Part shown: in pieces, positions 1-10,984 of the stretch
Layout of the letters: each line of letters begins with the position of its first letter
How positions within the stretch are numbered: position 1 is the first letter of the stretch
From: Phorcus lineatus
Taxonomy: Eukaryota > Mollusca > Gastropoda > Trochida > Trochidae
Direction: 5' to 3'
DNA length: 64,000 nucleotides
NCBI GenBank assembly: GCA_921293015.1
Contig: OV121087.1
Span: 11,978,501 to 12,042,500, forward strand
Made by a program: the position numbers and the translations under genes
The notes under the pieces: generated by a model
The model's database searches: none
Told to the model about the DNA's origin: nothing
What the model saw: the letters and a program-made list of their open reading frames with translations, nothing else

Positions 1-842
1 GGAAATCCGTCTATTCCTGGGCTTTTATTATTCTTCATGTTTTTAACTGCATGTGAAACTTCATCTATGTCTATTTCTTTTTCCAATGTTTCTCTCAACT
101 GGTCACTCAAGGTTGGAATAACAACATTGGTTAAATAATCATCCTTATCAAAATCCTTATTTGAAGAATAAAGTCTTTTATAAAATTCTTTCAGTTCATT
201 TAAAATTGATTTTCCATCAGTTATCACATCCTTTTTGTCAGTAATAATTTTATTTATAGATTTGCTGACATAATTTCTGTTTTCTAAATTGCAAAAATAT
301 TTTGTAGTCCTTTCTCCCTCTTCATACCATAGAATTTTGTTCTTCAGATTAACTACTCTCATCTCTTCTTCTTTAATTTGTTGATATTCCAATTTCAGTT
401 TTGTAAGCTCAGACAACAGAGTTTCATTAATACTTTGAAAATCTTTTCTTATATTGTCTTCACATTCTTTTATCTTAATTTCTAATTCATTTGTCTTATT
501 TTTTCTTTTCTTTTTAAGAAATGATGAAAAAGAAATTGATTTACCCCTAACTTTCATTAGAAATGTTTCTAGGAATAAGCTATCATCAACTTTCAATTTA
601 ACATCAGCAAGTTCCCCATATTCATCAGTTTCAGTATCTAAGTATTCTTCAACTGTATCTTTCAAAATTGATCTAACCATATCAGGATATTTAGGATGTA
701 ATAGTAATGAAGTATTAAATTTCCAATAACCCTTACCTCTTTCTTGGTTAATTGTGTTAGAGAAAATAAAGCTAATAGCTGAATGGTCTGATTTATAGCC
801 AGGTATGATATCAGCCTCAAGACATCGTTTATTTAAATAAAA
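1..842 (-). mobile_element. LINE (L1/Tx1-like) fragment: end of endonuclease, linker and start of reverse transcriptase
   Basis: Reading the minus strand, one frame is open from about 842 to the window edge, roughly 275 codons with no stop. It begins with the end of an APE-type endonuclease (motif PGYKSDHSAISF, then GYWKFNTSLL, near 740-827). A lysine- and glutamate-rich linker follows, with WYEEGERTTKYFCNLE near 290-335. The frame then enters the reverse transcriptase at NNKSPGIDGF (about 1-35). This order and these motifs are typical of L1/Tx1-clade non-LTR retrotransposons. The element copies itself through RNA by target-primed reverse transcription. Similarity stops abruptly at about 830 (in-frame TAA at 843-845), so the copy is 5'-truncated inside the endonuclease. 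The polymerase core lies outside the window. The uninterrupted frame suggests a fairly young insertion. Confidence 0.88.
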
Positions 843-2545
843 TTACAACGGTTATTTTTTTAAATGATGTCATCGCCTCTTTAAATGAACATATATAGAG
901 TAGTTTGCAAAAACATCCTTATAGAAAGTTTTAAATTCTCTGCTCGTAAAGCAAATGCCATATGATTTTCATTGGTATATTGAGGAATATGATTAATTTT
1001 ATTGTCTCTTCTCAATGCAAATCTCCATTACTTTTAAGGGGTTTATCTGAATTATATTACTTGAATATAATTTCAATTGTCACTTGTCTAGTTGGCAAAT
1101 GCTTGATGATTACATTTATATTAAAATGGCTTCTGGCAAGAACAAAATTGATTAATCAGTTCAATTTAATATTAGACGGATATTAAAAAGGTTGGAAATA
1201 AGCAATAATAATATCATTGCTACAAACAATTAGCTTGATTTATTATTTGAAGTGTTACCATTCGATCATCAATAGTTAATTAGAAAACTAAAATCTCAAG
1301 CTAGTTTTAGGGTTGATACAATGTTGAACATTAAAAAGCATATTTTACGTTTGGAAATTGTGTCCTGAAATTTAATTCAACCAGCATAAAACAGCATCCC
1401 ACATTAAAATCGCCTTTTTAAAAGTGATCATGCTATTATTTCATTCTTGAAATGCTTCAAAGCAAAAAGAAAATTTTAAACACGATATAATTATTAACAC
1501 ATGAATATTTTTCAGAGAAGCAACATTTCAGAAAATCTTCAGTCACAAGATAAGTATATTATCATGCTTCAAAAATGACTTATTTTACACCTATTCCCAA
1601 GTTTAAAATATTTGTTTAAATTGTTAAATTGTTGCATTGTTCAAAAAGGAAAGGCAAACTGTACATACATTTCGGATATAAATGATTACTCGATTTACCT
1701 AATCGGTCAGACGGAATATTTGATTTAAAATAGTTGCCCATAATAAGTTACGATTCTTTAGTAGTACAGATGACAAGACAAGGAAATGATTAATGGTTGA
1801 ACATGTACATTCGTTGAGGAGTAGATGACCTGACAAGCAAGAAGTCCTCTTTTTATTTGAATCTATTTTAATGGCACTGTCACAGTAATGAATGGGAACT
1901 GTTTTAAAACCGAGACTCGAGTCTTTCCAATAACACTTTTTATGAAGAAACAATTACGACGTCTGAAAAGTTGGTTTTTAAATGATGCATGATATTGTCT
2001 TTTATCAAACATGCCGACAGATCATTTGCCTTTCTGAATTGTTGCTATCACAATAATGGACGGAAAGCACGACATTCATTGATGTCTGACAAACTGGTGT
2101 GTTCGAGGTCAGTTTCCATGTACACACTGTGCTCAATACATATCGCATGATACATCATTGTGATTTAGTTAAACATTGCATGTTATCCATCCAGGTTAAT
2201 TGTTACTAATTATATAAAAATGTATAAATGCTACCACGCAGAATAAACGCCTACACGATTGCTTTTTAGATGTAAAACTGAATAATACATCAAGTATAGT
2301 AAATGTTGGTCTCCAAGTAACATGAATGCTAAGACAAGTATTGATTGAAATCTATTATTGATCCATTGAAATCGAAGATAATCTTTAAACGTCAATTACG
2401 TTTATGAAGGTTCATTTCAAAGAAGAGATCATTCGGAATATTCAATTACCGTTCCAATTGTCGTATTTGTAAATAACATTATTGCAAGTAGAACGTTAGC
2501 ATTTGGTATGTAACAGCTGAGTGTGACCCAATACCGTGTCATAGA
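843..2545. other. Unassigned AT-rich sequence
   Basis: No convincing coding region, repeat or RNA gene was recognised. Short open frames here have no recognisable motifs and no splice-site support. Confidence 0.5.
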
Positions 2546-3132
2546 AATATTTATGGAAGGGGATGTGTGCCAAAAATGAAATCATGTAAACTCGTAATTC
2601 GCAAGTTGTAACATGTTGTTCTCAACCATGCAATTCTCGAAAAGACAAGTCCAAGTATCCAAACCTAACATTTCAATCCTGTAAAACTCAACTTGCTGTT
2701 CTCAACTTTACAAAGTTCAAATGTAATTCTAGAAATGTCAAAGTCGAAACTCATTTTTGTATTTCAAATAAGAGGGATATACACATTTAGCAATCCTACA
2801 AGTTACGTTTTACAATTGGTAAATGAAAAATGAAGTGTTGTAAAATCAGCCTTGCGAAACAGACTTTTGCATCTCGAGTTTTACATGACTTGCATGGTTA
2901 TGATTGCAATGTTCTGAAATACATCTGTACACGATTTCGCATTGACCATATTTGGAAGTTTAACGAAGACTGCCGATGATTTCCGAAGATAATCGGTATT
3001 TGACAACAACGAGACCTCCCTGATCCAAGCTCCATGCAACGCTGTGCAAGCTTTCCGGATAGCATTGAGTTGAGTCCACCGCAATGCGCGGAGCTTGCGC
3101 ATGCGACCTTCACCTTTTGTCAAGTTCTTAGT
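2546..3132 (+). repeat. Left terminal inverted repeat of the 2.8-kb element
   Basis: It matches 4766-5353 in reverse complement along its whole length. The inner boundary falls at CAAGTTCTTAGT (about 3121-3132), where the two arms stop matching. It contains short degenerate internal repeats of the type AACTTGTAGGATT and GAGTTTTACAGGATT. Confidence 0.85.
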
Positions 3133-4765
3133 CAATTATTGATCTAGATAAAAAAAATTCTACTGTTTTCGTAGGGGTTACACGAGGTTTATCTCACGAA
3201 AGAATATTATGAACTTTAATTCTGGGTTAGACTTTACGGGACACTTAATCTCTGCACAACTTACTGCATCGAGATGATTCACTATAAAAAATCTCGTTTT
3301 AGATATCAAGGTAGGGTTTCAAAAACTCACCAAATTACGAGACTGGTTTTAGAATAATAACGGCATACTTGACGCGCGAAGACAAATAACGGCAGAAAAA
3401 ATATATCTATATTGTATACCCACGTTACCCCTCAAACACGGGCATGTAATTCTTTCAAATTAACAGTTAGAAAAATAACTACGCGACGTAAAGTTAGGGG
3501 AAAGTTCCAAAATCATTGAAAAGAATTAATTTTTCATTCGGTCGTTTAACCAATGAATAGTACTCCGTTAAAAGAAACATTTATTTAATACCGTTTAAAG
3601 TCATGTTTTAAAGCTATGAACGTTCTAAACCAGACGTTTGTAAATAGTTTGAACAAATTTGATTGAAGAATATGTCAAAATCACATGACTGGCATATCAT
3701 GTGACATGTTATTTTTAACTCTCCGCCCGATCGACAGTTATTATAGGGTCGTCTTATAAGCGAACGGTCTATTAATTTTTGCCCGGTCTAGCAGGCCCCC
3801 AGAGAACGTCGGGTCATTGTTCGATACATATTTTGCCAAATTTTAAGTCGAAAAGCTCTTGCAAATTCAGATATCATCAACAATTTAAATCAAAATACCT
3901 TTGTAATCATCAAGATGTAAAACTTCTAACAATTATTTGAAATACAAGATTATGAATTTCCATACGTATAACTTAGGGGTGTACAACTTAGATTTCTCGC
4001 ATCGGAAAAATCAAGACAAGTGGTACAGCAACAAAAACACGACTATTGTATTGTAATTAATAGTTAATTATCAACGATTCACGTAGTGTATATCTTGAAT
4101 TTTATCCAAAGGTGTGTTTAATTACAAATGTTACCAACTGTGTTCACCAACTGTGTGCAAGTGCACAACTGAAGGGATTATTACGCAAGTGCGCCTTGAT
4201 GAGAACATAAAATCAAACTTCACATCAGTTAAGTAAATGTAAACCATTATTCTCCTAGTGATAAATCATAATTAGGTGATGTCATAAAATAATAATCATT
4301 TAAAATAAATTGCCAAGACGACACAAAAGTATGGTGCTGAAAGATTGTCTACAAAGTAATCATGCTTTAACAAAGGCATCGGAAACGCTCATATTCCATT
4401 GTTATACCTATTACTAAACAATAAACATGTGCTTTGAAAAAATGATACTTTTCAGTTTTGTAAAAAAAAAAATTATGCTACGAAATTGATTTTGAAGTAT
4501 TTTGAACTATTGAAATCGGCCCTCGAAAAGTTAATATGCGTTGACTACGTCACAAAATCTGAGGGGCTCGAAAAGAGGTGACGTCACAAAAATCGCGATC
4601 AAATGGACCTTTTCGAAGTTCGGAAATTTTCTTGCAATAAACACGGGTATATTTCATAGAATGACGTATTCAAGAATTTTTTTTTTGATTTTGGTCAGAT
4701 AAGAATTAATTGCAAATGATATTTGTTCTATTACAATTGTTGCTATTTGCCTTAGTACGCGAGTT

Positions 4766-5353
4766 ACTAAGAACTTTGACAACAGGTGAAGGTCGCATGC
4801 CCAAGCTCCGCGCATTGCGGTGGACTCAACTCAATGCTATCCGGAAAGCTTGCACAGCGTTGCATGGAGCTTGGATCAGGGAGGTCTCGTTGTTGTCAAA
4901 TACCGATCATCTTCGGAAATCATCGGCAGTCTTCGTTAAACTTCCAAATATGGTCAATGCGAAATCGTGTACAGATGTATTTCAGAACATTGCAATCATA
5001 ACCATGCAAGTCATGTAAAACTCGAGATGTAAAAGTCTGTTTCGCAAGGCTGATTTTACAACACTTCATTTTTCATTTACCAATTGTAAAACGTAACTTG
5101 TAGGATTGCTAAATGTGTATATCCCTTTTATTTGAAATACAAAAATGAGTTTCGACTTTGACATTTCTAGAATTACATTTGAACTTTGTAAAGTTGAGAA
5201 CAGCAAGTTGAGTTTTACAGGATTGAAATGTTAGGTTTGGATACTTGGACTTGTCTTTTCGAGAATTGCATGATTGAGAACAACATGTTACAACTTGCGA
5301 ATTACGAGTTTACAGGATTTCATTTTTGGCACACATCCCCTTCCATAAATATT
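4766..5353 (-). repeat. Right terminal inverted repeat of the 2.8-kb element
   Basis: Reverse complement of 2546-3132. The inner boundary is ACTAAGAACTT at about 4766. The outer end is CCTTCCATAAATATT. Confidence 0.85.
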
Positions 5354-5879
5354 CAATAGCCACAAACCCACAATTATCAGACTAGCAAGGCCTCGTGACA
5401 CAGGCGAAACAGAAGATTATCAAAGACTCGGAAGTCCACGCATGATCGCCACAAGACGGCCGCTATATCCGGTCTATTCACTTGCGCAACTGTTTTATCA
5501 TAGTACACACCTCTGCAACGTCAACACTTAAACACGCTTTAAGCATTATTGTCAAGCTAGACGCATTTTGTATGCATATGGTTTTTTCAACAAACAGCAT
5601 GTTTCTGGCTTCGTTAACTATTGATTAGGTTATAATGAAAGAAGTTATATGATTCTCTTTCGATGTCAAGCATTTTAGAAATACACTGTGCTGTGCTTGC
5701 ATTGAGTACATATCTATAATACATTTTACATCGTTAAAACTCATGACTTGTTTCTAATTCTAAACGTTGGCAAACGGGTGTCAATTTGTTTTAAAATATG
5801 ACACATTGCTAATATGTTTCCAAAGCAGTACTTACATGAAAATGGGGGAAAACAAAGAGTAGAACATTGATCGTTAAAC
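5354..5879. other. Unassigned sequence
   Basis: Nothing recognisable was found between the inverted-repeat element and the LINE remnant. Confidence 0.5.
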
Positions 5880-6230
5880 GTTTTTTGCTTATATAGATTT
5901 TGCCCTTTTTGTGATGCTGTTGAGTCCGAAGCCCATTTTCTTTTAAATTGTAATTTATATCATGATTCTGTTATGAACACAACTGAAATCAGGGCCCTTA
6001 AACTGTTGATATATTCCACAGAAGATAGTTACATTCCTAATTTTATTTTTTACTTTATTTTATCATTTATTATCACAATCATACCCATTGCATATCATGG
6101 TTCATGTAGTTTACAGTGTCTCATATACCAATGATACGGCTGGGTTATATGTTATACCCTTTTTTTACAAATTGATATATTTCATGTGACCTTTTAATAA
6201 ACATTTTTGACTGTCTGTCTTTAACCCAGC
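5880..6230 (+). mobile_element. 3' end of a LINE (C-terminal zinc-knuckle remnant and 3' UTR)
   Basis: From about 5893 the plus strand reads YRFCPFCDAVESEAHFLLNC, a CX2C-X8-H-X4-C cysteine/histidine cluster. Such a cluster closes the second ORF of many L1/Tx1-like LINEs. The frame continues through an aliphatic stretch and stops near 6130. The tail contains AATAAA near 6196. Everything upstream of the cluster is missing, as expected for a heavily 5'-truncated insertion. It is not part of the 1-842 copy, since the strand is opposite and a different element lies between them. Confidence 0.65.
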
Positions 6231-7631
6231 CGGGAATCGAGCTCAATTTGCCACGGTATTCAGTGGGTGCTCAATTAAACATATTTGCGTTAGCTTCAAA
6301 CTCTTTATTGTATAAGGACAATGAACCCTTAGCACCATCCACATGTATGCCTTGCCGTTCTTTCTTAGACCGTTACAAAATGTTTGACAGTAAAGAAAAT
6401 ACAAAATACGCAATTAGGCTAATAGGTGCACAGCTGGCATGGATATTATTTTGTAATTAATGGTCGCACATCGTAATGACAAGCCCATTGCTTGTTCTGG
6501 CTGGTGCTTTATGTCAAACTTTCTCATGTTACGTGTCAATTATGACTTCATAGCGAATATTTCTCAGAGACTTAAAAGAATTCTTTCACAAATGAAATTT
6601 TCTTGAAATCTTCAGGAGTTCCATTTCGAAATTGGAATCTTTTTTATTCGCGTATCATTTATACGCGGGTCCGTGTTTAATTATTGTTTAATATTTATGA
6701 TGTTAGGGACAGTAACATGTTTTTTTGAAAATGAAAGACACCTCCCAAAACCCAACTTCAACGTTTTCAAATGCAAGAAATTGTGAACAGCAGTTTAAGC
6801 CCTTTTAAAGGAAACTTGCCAAGATTAATTAAGCAAAGAATATCCTCTATCCTACCTCAAATTAGTGAAGGCTTTTCACACAAAAACGGGAGCCGGTACA
6901 GTTCAAGTCTTTTACTTTATTTCACATATTTGTTAAAGGAAAAATAGAGCTGAAGTATACCTGTCTAGTGTCCAGAAAAGATTCACGATACCAGTTTTAC
7001 GAGGCGAGACGAAATATCATGGACGTATTGATAAGAAACCTGCGAGAAGATAATCGTCACGATACCATGTTTGAACATACTACATATCATATATACATAC
7101 ATATGCTCAGCTGTTAAGGAAAGCAGAGTATATTGCACACAAAAAGATATTTCTTAGATATCAACCTGTCATCAACATTACATGAATGGAAAGTACAGTT
7201 CTCTCGATGTAATAATGGACATTGTACCGCCAGTGAGCAGTCCTGGACTGGACATTAGGCGTCCAAATGGTTACTGTTGACATTGCTAAGGCACGCTTTA
7301 TCAGCTGTTGATCTTAAAAGTTTTCTTTATCGACGATAAAAAAGGGAATTTGTTACAAAATGATAAAGACGCTAGTTTAATTTTATTCTCATCCGAAATT
7401 ATCACGGGGCATTCTCACGTCTTTAGTCATTACGGGAATGTTTAAACGATGCTACCATAAAACACAGGACAAAAGTTTATATTTACTAACAATCAATATT
7501 GTGGTCTAAATCTCCAGGAAAAATTAAATGGCGTGTTAATTTTTTTCGTCCTCTATTGAATTATAAACCTAGACTATTTTGTTTTGTAAGACGTAAAAGC
7601 ATTATGTCATCGTTGTTGCTTAAACTACATA
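6231..7631. other. Unassigned AT-rich sequence
   Basis: No gene or repeat family was recognised here. Confidence 0.5.
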
Positions 7632-7816
7632 CCTGCGAGCATCGGCTGGAACTAGCGTGCCAACCATTGTTTGCTAGTTCCAGCCGATGTTCGCAGGTTT
7701 CAACGCAATGCATAGCCACATTGGTGTTGCGGGCTTTCTCCCTGCAGTAATATTAGCTGCCTTGATATAAGTGAAATATTTTTGAAAGCGGCGTTAAACC
7801 CCAAGTCACCTCACCT
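7632..7816 (+). mobile_element. SINE family A, 3' half, with a snap-back hairpin at its broken end
   Basis: 7673-7816 is the 3' half of SINE A in forward orientation, from GCTAGTTCCAGCCGATG through GCGGGCTTTCTCCCTGCA to the tail GGCGTTAAACCCCAAGTCACC. The tRNA-like head is absent. The truncated end is preceded by a reverse-complement copy of its own first 25 bases (7632-7656, 24 of 25 matching 7673-7697) across a 16-base loop. Confidence 0.85.
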
Positions 7817-9739
7817 ACACAAGTAGTCGGTTTTTAAATTGATTAAGCTACTGCAACACTTCAGCTGAGAAACAGACGACATGAAGACACGGATGATCAA
7901 TTTGTTTCTTGTGGCATGGATCATGTTGTCTTTATGGAGTAGAACGAATGATCACTGTTGATAAACGTTGTATTTGATCTCTACAAACGTCTGTCACCTA
8001 AAACATGCCACCGAATCAGGTTGTTCAATATTGATTTTCAATGCTTACAGTTCATGAACAAACACAAAAAGCAATTTACATGTTTCAATTTAGCTGTCGT
8101 TTGAAATCTGTTTGATAGTTATACAATGAAATAACATGAGTCCTTTTCAGTATATATATAGGTAAGTTTTATGACGTGGCATTTGGATTTACTGTGTTGA
8201 TGATATGTCAACAGGAAGAAGCTTTCTAACTGGATCGTTGGCAATATTAGTGGCGAAAAGGGAATTTCTTCCAATGTCAATTTTTCCAATAAGCATTTAT
8301 ACCTTGATCTATAATGCCAACCATTTTATAACAGCTTTGTCAATTTTCACATCTGAAGTTATTTCAGGACAGTTTTTATTTTTTATGTTTTATGTTCAAC
8401 AGAAACAGCATCTTATCATCAGTTACTGAGTTAAATCTAAAAGCAACATAGATTCCATTGGATACATCACAAAATAAAAGGCGATTTTATCTTTCTCTTA
8501 TGTTAATAAAAATTTCAGGAAATTATGATGTTTAATATACTTTGCAAACATTATTTGCCCCTCTGTCCAAAACCTTTCATTGAGAAATTACAGTTAATGT
8601 TATCTTATTACCATGATTTCTGGATAGGCCTTCTTTCACAACACGATCTTTACAAAGGTTCACCTTAACTTCCATACTTGCGCTACGGTTATCTTAAGAT
8701 GTCTGAATACCTTAGGGCCTTTTGAACGGATACGGATCGAAAAGTTTAGTTCAGTTTGCCATTGTTCCATTCCTGTTTAACTGTTCTTACAAGTTATCTC
8801 GCCAGTCACCAGAGCTAACTGTGGTCTGAAGATATGGTGATTAGGGAGTTTATTAGTGGACACACGGTATACCGCTGTCCCTTCACTTAAACATTGCAGT
8901 CATAATTGTCAGAACCTGCACATGTGTGGTGGACAGTCATCAATATCGTTGTTGTCAAATTATCACTAATTACAATCAAGGGACAGGGTTTCTGACGCCT
9001 TTTGTTCTAAATGTACAGCTTGTCTTGACCAGAGTGTCAAGGCTAGAAGCTTAATCAGAAGGAATGCTATTACTATAACTATCCTTGAGACAGAAGTCAT
9101 ACATACATATGTTGTACATGTCCTCAGCTGCGTCAAAATCATTACCTCGCTCAGCTGTGGTCCCCAGACCCTATTATGTATTCATTTTCCTCTGGCGCAA
9201 TTACTGCCTTAAGGAAACTGGAACCAACAAATCAGATTAGTGGCAAACTCCTTATGCTATTAGGTATCAATATGCACACACCTTTCATAAGCCTTGTAAG
9301 TATCCATTTAGTTAATGGAAATTAAATCCATTAAAATATTTTTGATTTAGAAATGGTTAGTTGGCTTGTCAACAACGAGAGGGACGATTTTCCTGAACAT
9401 ATTTCTATTACATTTGGTTATTCAAAGAGGGTAAATGTTCAAGGGATGTTTAGCAAACAATAACCGTACATTTCACCCTTCGTACATAGACGTCTTTCAA
9501 TATGTAACAATAAGATATTAAAATATTACTTTTGGAAAAACTATAGAAATGGTGTAATTTCAATACTGTAAATCGGCCCCACCATAACATTGGCTATATT
9601 GATTTCTAACTACCGCAGATTTAATTTATTTTACAAAATGATCTTTAAAAAGTATTGTTTGTACTAATGTTGGCATATTTGTACAAGCTATACTTTTTAT
9701 GTGCATATCTCTGTATATTTTAACAATAACTTGATTATC
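7817..9739. other. Unassigned sequence
   Basis: No coding region or repeat was recognised. Confidence 0.5.
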
Positions 9740-10103
9740 TAAAGATCACAAAGCTTGAAAAAAATCTTAGATTGATAACCTGATTTCGCAATATGAATAT
9801 TTCGTTTCGTTTGAAATACTTTTTGTAGTTAGTTCTGTGTGACAAGCGTTCTTTTGATCTTGTCATAAAAAGGATTACGTCGTACATTTAAAAAAATATT
9901 AACCTATAAAACATCGTCCTTTAATACTTTGACAAAAAGGAAAGTTTCAAAAAAGCCGCTAAAGAAATATAATCTAATAAATTGGTTCAAACAGGTCTTC
10001 CAACTGTAAGTGTGTTTTAAAGCAACTCTCGAACTATCTTTTTCATGCATTTAAACAACGAGAGTCATTCATTAAACAATAGTATTACGTGTTATATAGT
10101 AAT

Positions 10104-10153
10104 GCAATGAAATTCGGTGCAACTATGCACCCAACCCTTACTGCGTGTAGAAC
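10104..10153 (-). mobile_element. SINE family A, internal fragment
   Basis: About 50 bases match the middle of SINE A, including GCACCCAACCCTTACTGCG and GTGTAGAAC. Both ends of the SINE are missing. The following GTCCCGCCCCC may be a remnant of its head. Confidence 0.5.
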
Positions 10154-10834
10154 ATCCGGCTGTCCCGCCCCCACTGCATGAAAAGGGAAACTGTGACTTA
10201 GCAAAAGTGTGGAGATGTTTGAACAACATGGCATCTTTATTTAAGCACACCAGCATGGTGGTCAACACAAAGGCCGCATCTGTCTTTAAATTTTGGTCGC
10301 AAAAATTACCATACAGCATGCTCGTTTAATGTTTTCCAATAATAAGTAAAACGTCAGGTGTGGAACGCTATCTCGTAGAAAGTACTGCCAAAGGGTGCAA
10401 AAGAAAGAATAGTAATAGCAAGAAACATTGAGAAAGACAATAATTTATGCATTAAATCTAAGTTTTATTTATGCACAATGACGCATATATTTTGGAAAAC
10501 AACTGGATGCATCGACATTTTACAAGTTGTTAGATAGTTAAATTTGATTTTGTAAATAACAATAACAAAATAGCTTTAATAAATATATATGTTTCAGAAA
10601 ACAGTTGTGAGCAATTTGAAAAAAATGCTATTGCTGTAGTACCCCTTCTATTTAATTAATTGAAGGGCCTGAGAAGCTGTATACACTATGTTCAGTAAAA
10701 TCTTTGTCTACGATTCAGAGACGGAGACAGCGAAATGACGATAAAGCTCGAAATTCTGAGGACATGTTCTCAATGGTAATCAGGGGATTAACCTAATGAG
10801 TGAGATGGGACACATAATTCACGCGTCTGTGTAT

Positions 10835-10984
10835 TCATTGATGTTTTATTGCTGTTAATTCTATCACGGAAGGATCGGCTGTAGACGATGGTGTTTGTAA
10901 TTCACATGCTTCATTAAGGTGGTCACTCGATGTCCACTCCTGGTCCGTCTCCGGACAATGGTTTATGAGAAAGTAAACAACCAT
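10835..10984 (-). CDS. Conserved 49-codon small ORF, function unknown
   Basis: The minus strand has ATG at 10984-10982 and stop TGA at 10837-10835, encoding 49 residues that begin MVVYFLINHCPETDQEW and end VIELTAIKHQ. The copy in the other duplication arm (43158-43307) has the same start, stop and length. A minus-strand TATATAAAG lies near 11152-11162, about 170 bases upstream, and could be a promoter. An in-frame stop sits nine codons before the ATG. Against a protein-level role, I count about five amino-acid changes and about one purely silent codon change between copies. The DNA may therefore be conserved for another reason, such as regulation or RNA. I do not recognise the peptide. Confidence 0.25.
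   Translation of the reverse strand: MVVYFLINHCPETDQEWTSSDHLNEACELQTPSSTADPSVIELTAIKHQ

Larger units (their letters stand above)
2546..5353. mobile_element. 2.8-kb non-autonomous DNA element with 588-bp terminal inverted repeats
   Basis: The sequences 2546-3132 and 4766-5353 are near-identical reverse complements, with a few percent mismatches by eye. They enclose about 1.6 kb of non-coding sequence. The outer ends read AATATTTATGGAAGGGG on the left and its complement on the right. If the true end is ATGGAAGGGG, the flanks AAATATTT (2545-2552) and AAATATTC (5347-5354) could be an 8-bp target-site duplication with one mismatch, but they are partly palindromic, so this is uncertain. No transposase is visible. 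A cut-and-paste or foldback element mobilised by another copy is the simplest reading. A 71-102-codon open frame in the arms appears twice only because the arms mirror each other. Confidence 0.8.

Noticed and set aside
454-729. Plus-strand 91-codon open frame
   Set aside because: Antisense shadow of the LINE frame, which has clear motifs.
2881-3135. Open frame of 84 codons on the minus strand with a near-identical partner at 4710-5018 on the plus strand
   Set aside because: The two are the same sequence seen in both inverted arms of one element. There is no domain, and conservation is explained by arm identity.
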